Shown here: positions 1 through 10,747 of the stretch, piece by piece
Layout: every line of letters starts with the position of its first letter
How positions within the stretch are numbered: the first letter of the stretch is position 1
Source of the DNA: Symbiodinium natans
Taxonomy: Eukaryota > Sar > Dinophyceae > Suessiales > Symbiodiniaceae
Assembly: GCA_905221605.1 (NCBI GenBank)
Contig: CAJNDS010002646.1
Span: 910,146 to 974,145 of the forward strand
Direction of reading: 5' to 3'
DNA: 64,000 nucleotides
Position numbers and translations under genes: made by a program
The notes under the pieces: model-generated
The model's database searches: none
What the model was told of the DNA's origin: nothing
What the model saw: only the letters and a program-made list of their open reading frames with translations

Positions 1-987
1 GGTTTAGGGTATAGGGTTTAGGGCTACTTGAAGGTTCATGGACAGTTCTAAGTAGAGTTATAAGTACCCCAAATAAGGTCGTTACTATAGCTAGCCTACT
101 TCTAGCTACCCATGAACCTCCTCTGCACTACAAGCCCTATAAACTTTATTCAACCCTCTAAGTCCTCTAAACCCTGCAGACCCTGAAAAGACCACAAACC
201 CTATAATTAAACGCCATGTAAAACTCCAAACCTCAGACGCTGCACCCTAAACCCTAAACCCTAAACCCATGTAACGCTGTGACTCCAAACAACCCGCAAA
301 AGGCCGAGCCTGGAAAAGGCGCTCTTGGACAGTGGCTGGCCAGGTCCTCGGTTGGTTTGGTTGACTTTTAGAGTTTAGGGTTTAGGGTTTAGGGTTTAGG
401 GCTAGGGTTAGGGGTTTGGGGTTTAGGATTTAGGGTTTAGGGTTTAGGGCTACTTGAAGGTTCATGGGTAGGGAGAAGAAGGCTTGCAAGCAGGATAATT
501 TTGAGCATAGCCTTATTTAGGGTACTTATATCCCTACTTATGACTTCCCATGAACCTTAAGTAGGTTCTAGATGCTAACAGGCCTTAATGTGGGATTAAA
601 GTACCTCCTATTATAATGCCTATGCAGGACTGTTAGTATAAGGGGCAACAGTATAAGGGGGAACATCCCAATTAAGAACTGATTTATAAGTGTTCTCTCA
701 TGTCTACATATCTCATAGTGTCTGGTGTTCACAAACCCTCACATCATGATCCTTACACCCTTAAGAGTCTTAGGGCAAAGCCCGTAATACCATCCAGGTT
801 AGGCCGGCTTCAGCCCTCTGAATATGGCATATGAAGAGCGTACAGCGACCTTAAGCCCCCGAAAAGGACGGGACACCCTAAACCCCTAACCCTAAACCCC
901 AAACCCGAAACCCTCAACCCTAAACCCCAAACCCTAAACCCTAAACCCTAAACTACCCAAAGCTTTGAACTTGCGAGTTTCTTGCAG
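1..987. repeat. Telomere-like repeats with two M1 hairpin elements, no gene seen
   Basis: This stretch holds short runs of TTTAGGG or CCCTAAA and their variants. Two copies of the M1 inverted-repeat element lie at about 27-121 and 450-564, each bounded by GGTTCATGG and CCATGAACC. A partial M5 element with the end AACATCCCAA lies near 600-670. The unique bit at 300-350 is open on the + strand but has no strong splice borders. I see no convincing gene. Confidence 0.7.
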
Positions 988-1058
988 CTTGCGCTTCTCT
1001 GAGGCGGACTGAAGTCGTTTTCCTGGACGCCAAAGACAAGCGTATTCGCGTCGAATGA
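988..1058 (+). CDS. Candidate exon (tentative)
   Basis: An acceptor-like TTTCTTGCAG precedes an open frame reading SLRRTEVVFLDAKDKRIRVE and then TGA. CCCTAAA repeats lie to its left and TTTAGGG repeats to its right, as at most islands here. No family is recognised. The open frame and borders support an exon only weakly. Confidence 0.35.
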
Positions 1059-2488
1059 TCTTACCTCCTTCCGCCTGCAAGGGAGATTTAGGGTTTAGGG
1101 TTTAGGGTTTAGGGTTTAGGGTTTAGGGTTTAGGGTTTAGTGCACACGAATAGCTCAGTGCCCTGGCCCAGGACATCCTAGGACTGCGTTGTTCACTTTT
1201 TTTCTGTCAGAGTACTCAATACCCCTAAATCCGAAACCCTAAACCCTAAACCCCTTATCTGAAGGAATATGCATGGGTTAGGCGTAGGGTTAGAGTAGGC
1301 CATGCAAGCTTTCTTTGAAAAACCAGCGTTCCTTCCTAAGTCGCTGGTGTAAAAGTGGAGCCTAACCCTAAACCCTAAGCCCTCAACCCTAAACCCTGAA
1401 CCCTAAACAACTCAAAAGCGAACGAGCTTTGGGTCTGAGACTCGGGGTTTGTGGTTTGTTTAGAAATAGGGGTTTTGGGTTTAAGGTTTAGGCAAAGGGT
1501 TAGGGTTTAGGGTTCAGGGCACTGTTGGAAATCTTTCTTTGCCCCGAGCCGCAGCATCACGCCTGCCAAAGCAAAAAGGAAGGCCTCACCTCCAGGGTTT
1601 CGGGGCTTCGCGAAGGTCCCTCAGTCTTCACCCTAAACCCTCAGGCTGAACCCAAAAACCGCAATCCTAAGCCCTAAGCCCTAAACCCTAAGCCCTAAGC
1701 CCTAAACCCTAAACCCTAAACCCTAAACCCTAAACCCTAACCCTAAACAGCAACCTCAAGCCTTCACTTTGGTCCCGGAAAGGTGCCGGTAAGTATCGGT
1801 CGTTCACAGCTTAGGGGAGATCCCAGCGGGCCTTCAGTAGGTTACCCTTTTGGGTTTAAAGTTTAGGGTGTAAAGTTTAGGGTTTAGGGTTTAGGGTTTA
1901 GGGTTTAGGGTTTAGGGTTTAGGGTTTAGGGCCTAAACCCTAAACCCTAAACCCTAAACCCTAAACCCTAAACCCTAAACCGGTTTCTCTCCCCGTTTAT
2001 TTACAGAGTTCTTTAGCGGGGGGAGTCATGGAGGGTAGGTACCTAGGAAACATTGGGGAAGCCTGGGAAGTATTAGGGAACCTTGGGTTACCTACCCGGG
2101 TTTAGGGTTTAGGGTTTAGGGTTTAGGGTTGCTTGGTAGCCCAGTGGTACCCTTTTCCCTTCTTGTTTGGTTCAAGGTTCCCTTATAAAGTAGCCAACCC
2201 CAAAAAAGGGTGCCCCTACTAGAAGATGGTTACTGGGCTACCACCCTAAACCCTAAACCCTAAACCCTAAACCCTAAACCCTAAACCCTAAACCCTAAAC
2301 CCTAAACCCTAAACCCTAAACCGGTTTCTCTCCCCGTTTATTTACTGAGTTCTTTAGCGGGGGGAACATTGGGGTAGCCTGGGAAGTATTAGGGAACCTT
2401 GGGTTACCTACCCGGGTTTAGGGTTTAGGGTTGAGGGTTGAGGGTTTAGGGTTTAGGGTTCCTTTACGAACCCTATAGTCTATTGCAG
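1059..2488. repeat. Telomere-like arrays with an M3 inverted-repeat element
   Basis: Arrays lie at 1085-1139 (TTTAGGG), 1676-1746 (CCCTAAA), 1862-1932 (TTTAGGG) running straight into 1933-1980 (CCCTAAA), and 2244-2322. The junction at 1932/1933 is a perfect inverted repeat of telomere-like units. A second copy of the 55-bp unique sequence at 1981-2035 appears at 2322-2370. M3 occupies 2132-2243. The unique piece at 1545-1625 is open on the + strand but has reversed repeat polarity and is not called. Confidence 0.7.
2132..2243. mobile_element. M3 short inverted-repeat element
   Basis: The ends CTTGGTAGCCCAGTGG and GGTTACTGGGCTACCA are inverted copies. The interior has the family signature TTCCCTTATAAAG and CCAACCCCAAAAAAGGGTG. 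Related copies in this window are at 24892, 30232, 30453, 45797, 48567, 49041 and 54493. It has no coding capacity, so it would need another element's transposase. No clear target duplication is visible for this copy. Confidence 0.75.
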
Positions 2489-2580
2489 AGGGCGGGCGGG
2501 GGCAGGGGCGCCCGAGGTTCCCGCGAAACTGTTTGGGGGGTCAAGGGAGCGCTTTTTGTGAGCCTAGGTGGCCGTGCCAG
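2489..2580 (+). CDS. Candidate exon (tentative)
   Basis: TCTATTGCAG precedes and GTTCAACACG follows a 92-nt open stretch that reads SRETVWGVKGALFVSLGGRA in one frame. The repeats around it have the reverse polarity to most islands (TTTAGGG left, CCCTAAA right), so it could instead be the core of an intron. No family is recognised. Confidence 0.3.
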
Positions 2581-3109
2581 GTTCAACACGCCAAGCGAAC
2601 TTGGGGCACGTAAACCCTAAACCCTAAACCCTAAACCCTAAACCCTAAACCCTAAACCCTAAACCCTAAACCCTAAACCTCAAGGGGTTTGGCCCCATGG
2701 CAAGTTTTTCGTTTCCGGGTCCCTCAACACATTCTTTTGTATGATGCTTAGTTGCACCATTCAAAATCACCCTCTAAACCCTAAACCCTACATGGGACAG
2801 GATTTAGGTTGGGGGGATACCATGGGTTTTCAGGGCGTGAGGACTGAAAGGTCTTGGATCGGGGCATTCAGGAGTTAAGGGTGTCAGGGGTTCAAGGTCG
2901 AGGCCCTAACTAAACCCTAAGCCCCAAGTTACATAGCTTAGGGCTTAGTGTACAGATCGTAAATAGCCCTGAGCCCTGAAACTTCGAGCCGACAGCCGTA
3001 GTCCCTAGCCACTCTCGGGTTCAGGGTTTCGGGTTTCGGGTTTAGGGTTTAGGGTTCAGGGTTAGGGGTCTCTGATCCCCTAATGCCTAAATCCGAAAGT
3101 AGCTTGTAG

Positions 3110-3190
3110 GTGACGGCGCTGGCAAGTGCTTCACCATCGCACTTCTTCACCAGCGTGCCGTGGCAGAATTGCGATGCGGCTTGGGAGTTG
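3110..3190 (+). CDS. Candidate exon, frame uncertain
   Basis: An acceptor-like CTTGTAG is followed by sequence open in two frames, one reading GDGAGKCFTIALLHQRAVAE. It lies between G-rich telomere-like runs. No family is recognised. Confidence 0.25.
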
Positions 3191-5483
3191 AGGGTTTAGG
3201 GTTAGTTTATGTAAGAAGTATTCTGCATACCCCTTGGGCACACCCCCCCCCCCCTAAGCATACCCCTTAAAAGGAAATTCAGGGGTGTGGCAGAATCCTG
3301 CCTTCTCCTTCTGTAGGTTGAGGGGTTTGGGCTTGGGGTATGTTGACTTATTCTTATAGAGTTTAGGGTTCAAGGTATCAGCTTGAGGGGGTCGAGACCC
3401 CTCGTTTGGCTCACTAGGTTTAGGGTTTGGGGTCCTGTGCGCAACCGCTTGCTTACAGAGGAAGAGCCCTGCACACAGAGCACTCGCAACAAGCAAAATC
3501 ACTTAACGGCCAGGGTGTTGCCTGAACCTGAAGAACTCGTTCCAAGTATCTAGGCTAGTCCCTTTCCAAACTTCCGGTATCCCAATCTTGATTCTGAATG
3601 GTCAATCCAAAAGGATCCTAGTCGAGAACACCCCCCGAAGCAGGGCCCCTCAATCTTCGCCGAAAGTCGTAAATCCATCGGTGTAGTTGAATGGTACCTG
3701 ACGGCTCTAATGTAGTTCCTTTTGGGGTTAGTTATAGGGGTTTCGAGTATACTACCCCAAAAAGGTACTACATAAGAGCCTTTGGGTAGCTACTACATGC
3801 ACCTGATCCTTCTCCTGATCCTTCTGCGATCCCTTTCCTTGCTTGGGTCTGTAAAAGCGCTCGCTCAACACGACCGTCATGTGGGCAGTTAGAAGTAGGG
3901 TTGGAAGTAGGGTACCTATACTTATACCCTTACTTATGGTACTTATAACCCTACTTATTCTTCTCCAAGAAGAGACTCCAGCGAAGCTGACCGAGGTGGT
4001 CAGCGTGAGGGCCATGGGAGGCCCATGTACTGGGATGTGGGGGGTTCAGGGTTTAGGGTTTAGGGTTGGGGTTGAGGGTTTAGGGTTTAGGGTTTAGGGG
4101 GATGAGGGGCATGAGGGTTTTGGGACTCCTGGCGCGCGGAAGCACTTGGGGGGGGGGGGGGGGGGGGCACTTGCTAAGAATTCCACAGGCTATGCAAGTA
4201 CACTCAGAAAGGTTGGGACATCCTCTTCCCGATGACTTTGGGATGGTCCCTCCTCACACTCACAGTCCTTAGTAGAGATCATAGTACACCCCTACGATAA
4301 TCCCTATCAAGGGCTGTTCGTGTTAGGGGGGAAGATCATCATCCCGATACCCCAAGAGGTATGCGAAAGGGAATCCCAGCCCTAATCATCCTTGAACCAC
4401 CCTAGACTTTCAGATGCCGAATCGTTGAGTCCTTAGAACCCTTGGTTAGCCTAGCTATTCGGTCCCTGGAAGTATAGGGCAAGATGTTTAGGGGTTTCGG
4501 GTTGGGGAAACCCTAAACCCTAAACCCTGAACCCTAAACCCTAAATGTTAAAGGGCGACTTCGGGCTCTGGTTGCATGGGTGATTTGAGGGGTCTGGGAA
4601 GGGTGTTGGTGATTTAGGATTGATGGGTTTGTAGGGCTTTAGGATTTTAGAGTCTCATAGGGGTTAATTTCGCGTTTATCTCGGTCTGTGAAGTTCGAAG
4701 GGTCCAAAGTTATAGGATTCATAAAAGGTTTATGCAAGGTTTGGATAGGGTGTAGATAAGGGTTTGGATAGGATTTAGATAGGGGTTGGATAGGGTTCAG
4801 AATGGGTGTAGTATTTAAGGGTTTTAGATCTTTCGAGTTTAGGAGCTGCCCAGTTTCTGGTTGGCCTACACAGTCCTAATTTGGTTTAGGGTTGTTTAGG
4901 GTTTAGGGTTTATTGTTTAGGGTTTAGGGTTCAGGGTTTATGGTTTGGGGTTTGGGGTTTAGGGTTTAGGGTTTCGGGTTTAGGGTTGGGTTATGTTTAG
5001 CAGAGCTTACGTTGCACATAGTTTTAGTGATGTCTACGCTGATGTTTCAATAGATTTTGGCCCGTGCTGTTCTCTGCAAGCTTGGCTTCGCGAATAGCGT
5101 CCAGTCATTGCGTGGGGAATGGTGGGAAGGACACGTTCATGACACAATAGTGTGCCAGAGCGGCTGCAGCGCTAGGGTACTCCGCTGAAGCAATGGCAGT
5201 CCGACACTCCTCTTGCATAAAGGAATGTCCCGACACCCGAATTTTGGGTGTCGAACGGCCAAATAGTGCACTTTTGCTTTGACGCGGAACGAACAAGAAT
5301 GTCAGCATGACGGGGAAGAAAACCACGTTGGTAAAACAACCGAAAGAACTTGTAAACCCTCTAGACACGAAACCCTACACACCAAACCACAAACCCCCAA
5401 CCCCCAACCCCAAACCCCAAACCCCAAACCCCAGACCCTAAACCCTAAACCCTAAACCCTAAACCCTAAACCTCCTCCCTAAG
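3191..5483. repeat. Degenerate repeats, hairpin remnants and homopolymer runs
   Basis: The stretch contains a C-run at 3242-3253, a G-run at 4148-4168, a degenerate M1 element near 3876-3965 and a degenerate M5 element near 4214-4345. At 4730-4830 there are GGATAGGGTTTAGATAGG-type units. The stretch at 5000-5360 is mostly repeat-free and open on the minus strand for 87 codons, but has no splice or family evidence. Confidence 0.6.
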
Positions 5484-5582
5484 CCCGAGCGCGAAGGCAT
5501 GCAAGCTCCCAACCCCGATGCCCGGGCGCTGCGGCAGACGTTGGAGGCGCTCAGCGGGAGCCTTACACGCGCCGCCGCCACA
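5484..5582 (+). CDS. Candidate exon, helical peptide
   Basis: A GC-rich island is open on the + strand and reads NPDARALRQTLEALSGSLTR, with the composition of an amphipathic helix. CCCTAAA repeats precede and TTTAGGG repeats follow. No family is recognised. The acceptor is probably one of the AG dinucleotides just upstream. Confidence 0.45.
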
Positions 5583-5606
5583 GGGGTTTGAAGGGTTTAG
5601 GGTTTA

Positions 5607-5638
<32 letters not shown>

Positions 5639-6241
5639 TTTGGGGTTTTTGGTGTTTTAGGGTGGTGTACAGGGTGGCTACAGGGTTTCTCGATTGTAGA
5701 GAGTGTAGGGCTCCCAAGCCGAAACCCCAAATGCTGAACATAGGGACGTGCATGCGCGCGTTCTGGCACGGCGCGCGCTTGCCGCCGGCCCGACAGGCTG
5801 CCATGCGACCGGCACATGGCCCAGCAGCTTCGTCGTGTCAATGTCATGCACCCTTGAACTCATGAGGATCGAGGAGAACTTTAGAAAGCCTAAGCCCCAA
5901 AAACCCAAACCCTACAAAGCCTAAACCCCAAGCCCTAAACCCCAAACCCTAAACCCCAAGCCCTAAACCCCAAACCCTAAACCCCAAGCCCTAAACCCCA
6001 AACCCTAAACCCCAAGCTCTCGAAACAACCTAAACCCCAAACCCCCTAAACCCTAAATCTCCCACAGCCTAAGCCGACGGGTGGCAACCCCACAAACCCT
6101 AAACCCCCTAAACCCCCTAAAGCCCCAAACTCCAAACCCTAAACCCTAAGCCCTAAAGCCTAAACCCTAAACCCTAAACCCCAAACCCCAAACCCCAAAC
6201 CCCAAACCCTAAACCCTAAACCCTAAACGGGCAACAACCCC
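5583..6241. repeat. Intron-like block: TTTAGGG arm, unique core, CCCTAAA arm
   Basis: The block starts with TTTAGGG units and a poly-T/poly-G run (5610-5640). It continues with a GC-rich unique core (5690-5870) and ends in alternating CCCTAAACCCCAAG units (5890-6020) and CCCTAAA units. The core is open in all three + frames, so no coding call is made. Confidence 0.55.
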
Positions 6242-6315
6242 TTCCGTTTCCGAGGCCTTGAGGCAGGACTCGGCCGCCGCCTCCGACAGCAGCTGGACTC
6301 GGCCACCAGAGATTT
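6242..6315 (+). CDS. Candidate exon
   Basis: The open frame reads FRFRGLEAGLGRRLRQQLDS then ATRDF. It is flanked by CCCTAAA on the left and TTTAGGG on the right. GACTCGGCC is repeated within it. No family is recognised. Confidence 0.4.
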
Positions 6316-6994
6316 TGGGGGTCTGAGGGTTGGAGGGTTTAGGGTTTAGGGGGTTTAGGGTTTAGGGTGGACGGTTCAGGGTTTAGGGTTTAGGGTTGTA
6401 GGGGTTTAGGGTTATAGGAGTTTAGGTTGTAGGGGTTCTAGTGTTTAAGTCTGGGTAGGCTTTTGAATTTTTTTTCTCACCTTATGGTTCAGGGTTTAGG
6501 GTATCTCCGGAACAACCAGTGGAAACAACCATTCATCCCTCGGCGGCTTGCCTTGGGAGGGTGGCAGGAAGAGTTCGAATCTAGGTTGCCCCCTTAAATA
6601 GCCTTAGTTCGGCTTAATTATCCCTAAGTAGCCTTAATTCTGGGGGGGAACCTAGGGCGGGGGGGGGGGGGGGGGTAGGGGGTAGTAGGGGAATCCGTGA
6701 ATCCAGTGAGCAGACAGGGTCCTTGTCTTCTGGGTGGTGCCCCAAAGCGTTGCCGAGTTCTCGCCTACAAACTTCAGCTTGGATACTTCAGTGTGACGCC
6801 TACTCATGGCTGTCCTGAGAACATGGCTCGTGGAAGGACCCTTATACCCTCATACCCTTATACCCTGACCCTTAAACCCTTAAACCCTTAAACCCTTAAA
6901 CCCTTAAACCCTTATACCCTGACCCTTAAACCCTTAAACCCTGAACCCTAAACCCCGTTACGAGCATGAAGCCGCCCTAAACCCTAAACCCCAT
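6316..6994. repeat. Telomere-like arms around a unique core and G-run
   Basis: TTTAGGG-type units give way to a unique core (6480-6840) with a G-run at 6659-6675, then to CCCTTAAA or CCCTTATA variants at 6845-6950 and CCCTAAA. The core includes a 64-codon + strand ORF without splice support. Confidence 0.55.
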
Positions 6995-7089
6995 TTGCCC
7001 TGGGGTTCGGCCTTGAACAAGCCTGGAGGCTCCACCCTAAAGGCCCTACACCTGCAAACTGTCAGACCATCAGTTTGCGAATGGATGAG
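6995..7089 (+). CDS. Candidate exon
   Basis: The frame runs open through the unique island and reads PWGSALNKPGGSTLKALHLQ followed by TVRPSVCEWMR. CCCTAAA lies on the left and TTTAGGG begins within 10 bases on the right. Past the border the same frame translates repeats, which suggests the exon ends near 7089. No family is recognised. Confidence 0.5.
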
Positions 7090-7302
7090 GGCCTTTAGGG
7101 TTTTGGGTTTAGGGTTTAGGTTTAGGGGTTTGGAGCTTAGGCTTTCTGAGTTTTCTGAAGGTCTTCAGGTACCTCTTGACTCGCGAGAATTCCGTAAAGT
7201 CTTGCAGGGAGCCTACTATAATGTGGGGAGCCCTTGAGGCTGTACAAGATGCCATTTCTGCATCTAATCTATGCCTGCACTGTCTGATCCTGTAGCCCCA
7301 CT

Positions 7303-7410
7303 AGGATGCCCAGTAGTGCCCTTATTCCCTTTTTGGGGGGTTTAGGTTCCCTTATCAACCCCTTTAAGCAAAAAAGGCACCCTTTTTCATCCCAGGTTAC
7401 TGGGCAACCC
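7303..7410. mobile_element. M10 short inverted-repeat element
   Basis: GCCCAGTAGTGCCCTTATTC and CATCCCAGGTTACTGGGC are related inverted ends around TTCCCTTATCAACCCC and AAAAAAGGCACC. Related copies lie near 13193-13290, 33719-33795, 44250-44350 and 56112-56230. It has no coding capacity. Confidence 0.6.
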
Positions 7411-7609
7411 AGCAAAAGGAGTGGGCATGTCGCATATGGTCCAGGACCAACGCAACGTCCCTGGAGTCCGTGGATCCTGATTAGAATGCGGGGCTGCTGG
7501 TGAAGGTCTGAAAGCCGTCATTGCATCGCGATGCAAAAGGCCAAGCAAACTGGGTTTAGGGTTTAGGGTTTAGGGTTTAGGGTTTAGGGTTTAGGGTTTA
7601 GGGTTTAGG

Positions 7610-7768
7610 GTCGCAGCCACTGTCACCCGTTTGGCAGAAGCAAAAGCTGTCATTGAGGTGGACTCAGCCCCAGATCGTCAACCAAATGAGCCCCTAACCG
7701 AAGCACGTGCCGGGACAATTCCTTCACAGAAGAGATGTTGGGTTGGGGCTCAGATTGCTTATATCTAA
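7610..7768 (+). CDS. Candidate terminal exon with stop
   Basis: A long open stretch directly follows a ten-unit TTTAGGG array. It reads ATVTRLAEAKAVIEVDSAPD, RQPNEPLTEARAGTIPS and QKRCWVGAQIAYI, then TAA at 7766-7768. An AG acceptor (GGGTCGCAG) is available at 7614-7615. Residue composition is protein-like but no family is recognised. It may end the gene carried by the upstream islands. Confidence 0.5.
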   Translation, partial: VAATVTRLAEAKAVIEVDSAPDRQPNEPLTEARAGTIPSQKRCWVGAQIAYI

Positions 7769-8400
7769 GCTTGGCACCATGGGCCCTTCATTTGGCCTTC
7801 TACCCTTCTTTGTAGGGAGCCGAAGTGTGGCTCCTTACTGTGTATAGTGTATATAAGGGTTATGTAACAAGGAACCCAACTTAAGGGCCCATACTGGGAA
7901 CCCTGGACATACTGCTTGCAGCATTCATAGGTCTTAGAGGGGTTCATTAGGCTTCGGGTCTTTTTAGGGCTTACAGGGCTTGCAGGGCTCCTAGAGTTTG
8001 AGAGCTGAACTGGCAACCCTAAGCCCTCAACCCCAAACCATGAACCCCTCAGTCGATCTAGAGGAATCAGGTTAGGGTATAGGTTGGTTTAGGGTTTCGG
8101 GTTTAGGGTTTGGGGTTTCGGGTTTAGGGTTTTAGGGCTTCGGGTCATAAAGCACTGGCTCTTTCTGATCCCCCCTAACACGCTCAACCCCAAGGTTAAA
8201 CACAAGCAAGCCCAGTAGGGATTGGGTATTCGTGTCGAGGGTCCGCCTTAACGCTAAACTCTATAAACCTTCAAACTCTAAACCCTGAACCTCTAGACCC
8301 TAAACTCTAAGCTCTAAACCCTAAACCTTTAAAACCTAAACTCTAAACCCCAAACCCTAAACTCTATAAACCCTAAACTCTACAAACCCTAAGCCCTTTC
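7769..8400. repeat. Hairpin-rich spacer and CCCTAAA-type tract
   Basis: A short inverted-repeat element (about 7810-7955), with ends resembling those at 32890-32985, is followed by mixed TTTAGGG and then CTCTAAACCCTAAA units. No gene is seen. Confidence 0.5.
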
Positions 8401-8472
8401 GAGAAGATAAGGCAGATGCTCGCCGCGGCTCAGAGCCGTTCTCGGGTGGCGGCCCTGGAGGGATGTCGCTGT
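8401..8472 (+). CDS. Candidate exon, helical peptide
   Basis: The open frame reads EKIRQMLAAAQSRSRVAALE followed by GCR. CCCTAAGCCC lies immediately to the left and TTTAGGG arrays to the right. No family is recognised. Confidence 0.45.
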
Positions 8473-8474
8473 AG

Positions 8475-9264
8475 GGTTTAGGGTTTAGGGTTTAGGGCTA
8501 GGGTTTAGGGTTTAGGGTTTAGGGTTTGGGGTTTGGGGTTTGGGTTTTAGGGTTTGGGTTCACGGTTTAGGGTTCTTCAGCGTTCAGGATTTAGGGATTG
8601 GGTTGTCTGTGAAGTGCACGTAGACCTTATTTCTGGGGTTTACGAGTTTTGGAGCTTCCAGTGTGTGGACGTTAAAAATCTACTGTGTGCATGAGTTGTC
8701 TTTTGTTTCTTGGGAACTACTAGCAAGCAAGCTGTAAGTAAACAGAGTTTCAGGTAGGTTTTAGGTTTCGGCGTCAGTCATTCAGGGCAAAAGTAGGTTT
8801 AAGGCTGTAGGTTTTAAGGCGTCGAGCTTGAACATCTTGTTACACGTGGCTTGTAGGTGTTGAATGTGTAGGATTCAGGGCACAACCCGGGAATCCCTGT
8901 AACCCTAAAACCTACGGCCTCATGGGTAGGGTTTAGGGTTAAGGGCTATAAGTCAAGTAGGGTTTAGGGTAAGTTCATGGGCAGCTGGTCGGTTTTCATA
9001 TTCTGTGCGGTATTGTTGCTCGAGTTATAGTCCTTGAGACTACCATCTACCCCTCCAAGTTCACCCGAAGCCCTAAACCGATATTCTACTAACACGAATG
9101 TCACTAAACCCTAAACCCTGAAGATCACTGAGCCCTAAACCCTAAATCCTATCAACCCTAAACCCTGAACCCTATATTAACCCTAAGCCCTAAACCCTAA
9201 ACCCCAAACCCTAAACCCTAAGGAACCCTCAATCCCATAAACCCTCTTAAGCCCTCAATGCCAG
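8475..9264. repeat. Intron-like block with TTTAGGG and CCCTAAA arms
   Basis: TTTAGGG arm (8475-8560), unique AT-richer core (8580-9060, with a partial M1 end near 8955-8985), then CCCTAAA arm (9100-9240). The arms are complementary in orientation. No gene is seen inside. Confidence 0.6.
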
Positions 9265-9309
9265 AACGTCGTCGAAGTGGACTTCACGTCCGTCCAGGCG
9301 CTTTTCAGG
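9265..9309 (+). CDS. Candidate 45-nt exon
   Basis: AATGCCAG precedes and GTGCAGGG follows a 45-nt phase-0 exon reading NVVEVDFTSVQALFR. Canonical GT-AG borders, a length divisible by three and flanking arms of the usual polarity support it. No family is recognised. Confidence 0.5.
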
Positions 9310-9925
9310 GTGCAGGGTTTGGGGTTTGGGGTTTAGGGATTAGGGTTTCGGGTTTAGGGTTTAGGGTTTGGGGTTTGGGGTTTAGGGTGTAGGGTGTAGG
9401 GTTGAGGCGTTGGGGTGTATCGGATTTTAAGGGACAACATACTTTATGGGGGGCTTGGGAGTATTCAGTTTCAGAAATGCGCTAACAATTTGACGCTCCG
9501 CGCCGGGCTTTGTTCGGTTTAGCTATCTGTAGTGGCGCCAGGACGTTTTACCGGGTTATCGTGCTTGCGTGGTTTAAACCCTGAGCCCTAAACCTGAAAC
9601 AGTTGAGCCCTGACATCAGCTGCAACGGTAAAGTGGGGATGGCAAACAACAAACCCTGTAGTAATGCTTTCGGGTTTAGGGAATCCTGCAGAATCCGGAG
9701 ATTGAAGCCTGCACACCAGGGGGGGTATTTTCGTAATGTCGTCCGGGCTTAATCCGTGCTGCCCTCAAAGTGCCTCCTTCATGCAGTGATATGTAGGTCC
9801 CCGAAAACAGGGGTAGACATTTGGGGCGGGCTTTCTTTTCCTTTTTAAAGCGGCTTGTGTTTTTTGATGGGGAAATACGGGCTGAGATCATCGGGGGTGC
9901 TGAACATTGGGGGCCACATCGATTT

Positions 9926-10079
9926 TGAGCCCTAAACCCTAAACCCTAAACCCTAAACCCTAAACCCTAAACCCTAAACCCTAAACCCTAAACCCTAGAC
10001 CCTAGACCCTAGACCCTAGACCCTAGACCCTAGACCCTAGACCCTAGACCCTAGACCCTAGACCCTAGACCCTAAACCC
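9926..10079. repeat. Telomere-like array with a homogenised CCCTAGA block
   Basis: About ten perfect CCCTAAA units change abruptly at about 9995 into about eleven consecutive CCCTAGA units and then return to CCCTAAA. A single-base variant has been amplified as a block, which indicates local tandem duplication and not independent point changes. Confidence 0.95.
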
Positions 10080-10339
10080 TTACCTTCTTCCAAGGGCTCT
10101 GATGTATGGGCTCTTGGGTTGTATAGGGTATATAAACTAAACCCTAACCCTAAATCCCTAAGGGGAAAAAATACGGGCCCAGATCAAGGGGGGATGTAAC
10201 CCTAAACCCTAAACCCTAAACCCTAAACCGTTTGAGACAGGCACCCTGAGCCCCAAGTCCGAAAGCTCTCCCAACTCTCAGGCCAATGCAGGCTGCCGCT
10301 GGCGGTAACAGCAGCTGCAGCTCTGGGTCCTGCTCGAAG

Positions 10340-10535
10340 TGAGAGCCCCTCCGCCCTCTGCGGTTGCAGGCTTCGCAGTCGCCCTCGAGGCAGAGCTGCG
10401 ATGTCGCAGGCCGATGGGTGAGCGATGCCCAATCTGCAGGGCCGACTGTGTGCAGGTGAAATGGCAGTGCCGTAGAGCCGATGAGCCATGCACAGTCGCA
10501 CTCAATTGCGGCAAATGCACCACTGGCGGTAGGGT
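10340..10535 (+). CDS. Exon with TFIIS-type zinc ribbon
   Basis: The frame contains CPIC at 10426-10437, a ribbon reading VQVKWQCRRADEPCTVAL, and CGKC at 10507-10518. This is the C-x2-C, Q-x-R-x-ADEP-x-T, C-x2-C pattern of the TFIIS C-terminal zinc ribbon, with 23 residues between the cysteine pairs. In TFIIS the Asp-Glu of this loop enters the RNA polymerase active site and stimulates transcript cleavage; both acids are kept here. The exon probably begins at one of the AGs between 10371 and 10410 and ends near the GTAGGG at 10529. The rest of the gene is not identified; RPB9- or RPA12-like subunits share the fold but usually lack this exact ADEP loop. A 157-aa minus-strand ORF overlaps and is regarded as a shadow. 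Confidence 0.75.
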
Positions 10536-10700
10536 GGCCCATGGTGGGGAGCTGTGCAGGGGAGCGAAGGCACTGTGGGAAGCCAACGACCAGGCAGCTG
10601 TGGAGGCCTTCCAGGCCTCGCTGGAAGGCAATCCAATCTGCCCTCTGGAGGATCGCGTCATCCATCACCGCTGCAGGCTCAGCATGCAACCCTCAACCCT
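10536..10700 (+). CDS. Candidate continuation exon after the zinc ribbon
   Basis: The same frame stays open after the ribbon and reads LWEANDQAAVEAFQASLEGN followed by PICPLEDRVIHHRCRLS. It may be read through or be a separate exon of the TFIIS-like gene. No domain is recognised. Confidence 0.35.
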
Positions 10701-10747
10701 AGACCCAAGACCACTCCTCAACTTATCTGCAGTCTTTAAACCCTAAA

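Noticed and set aside
5105-5368. 87-codon minus-strand ORF
   Set aside because: Repeat-free but without family, splice or strand support. All better exons in the window are on the + strand.
10216-10689. 157-codon minus-strand ORF
   Set aside because: It overlaps the + strand zinc ribbon, which has conserved cysteines and the ADEP loop. The minus frame has no recognisable motif and is a GC-rich shadow.
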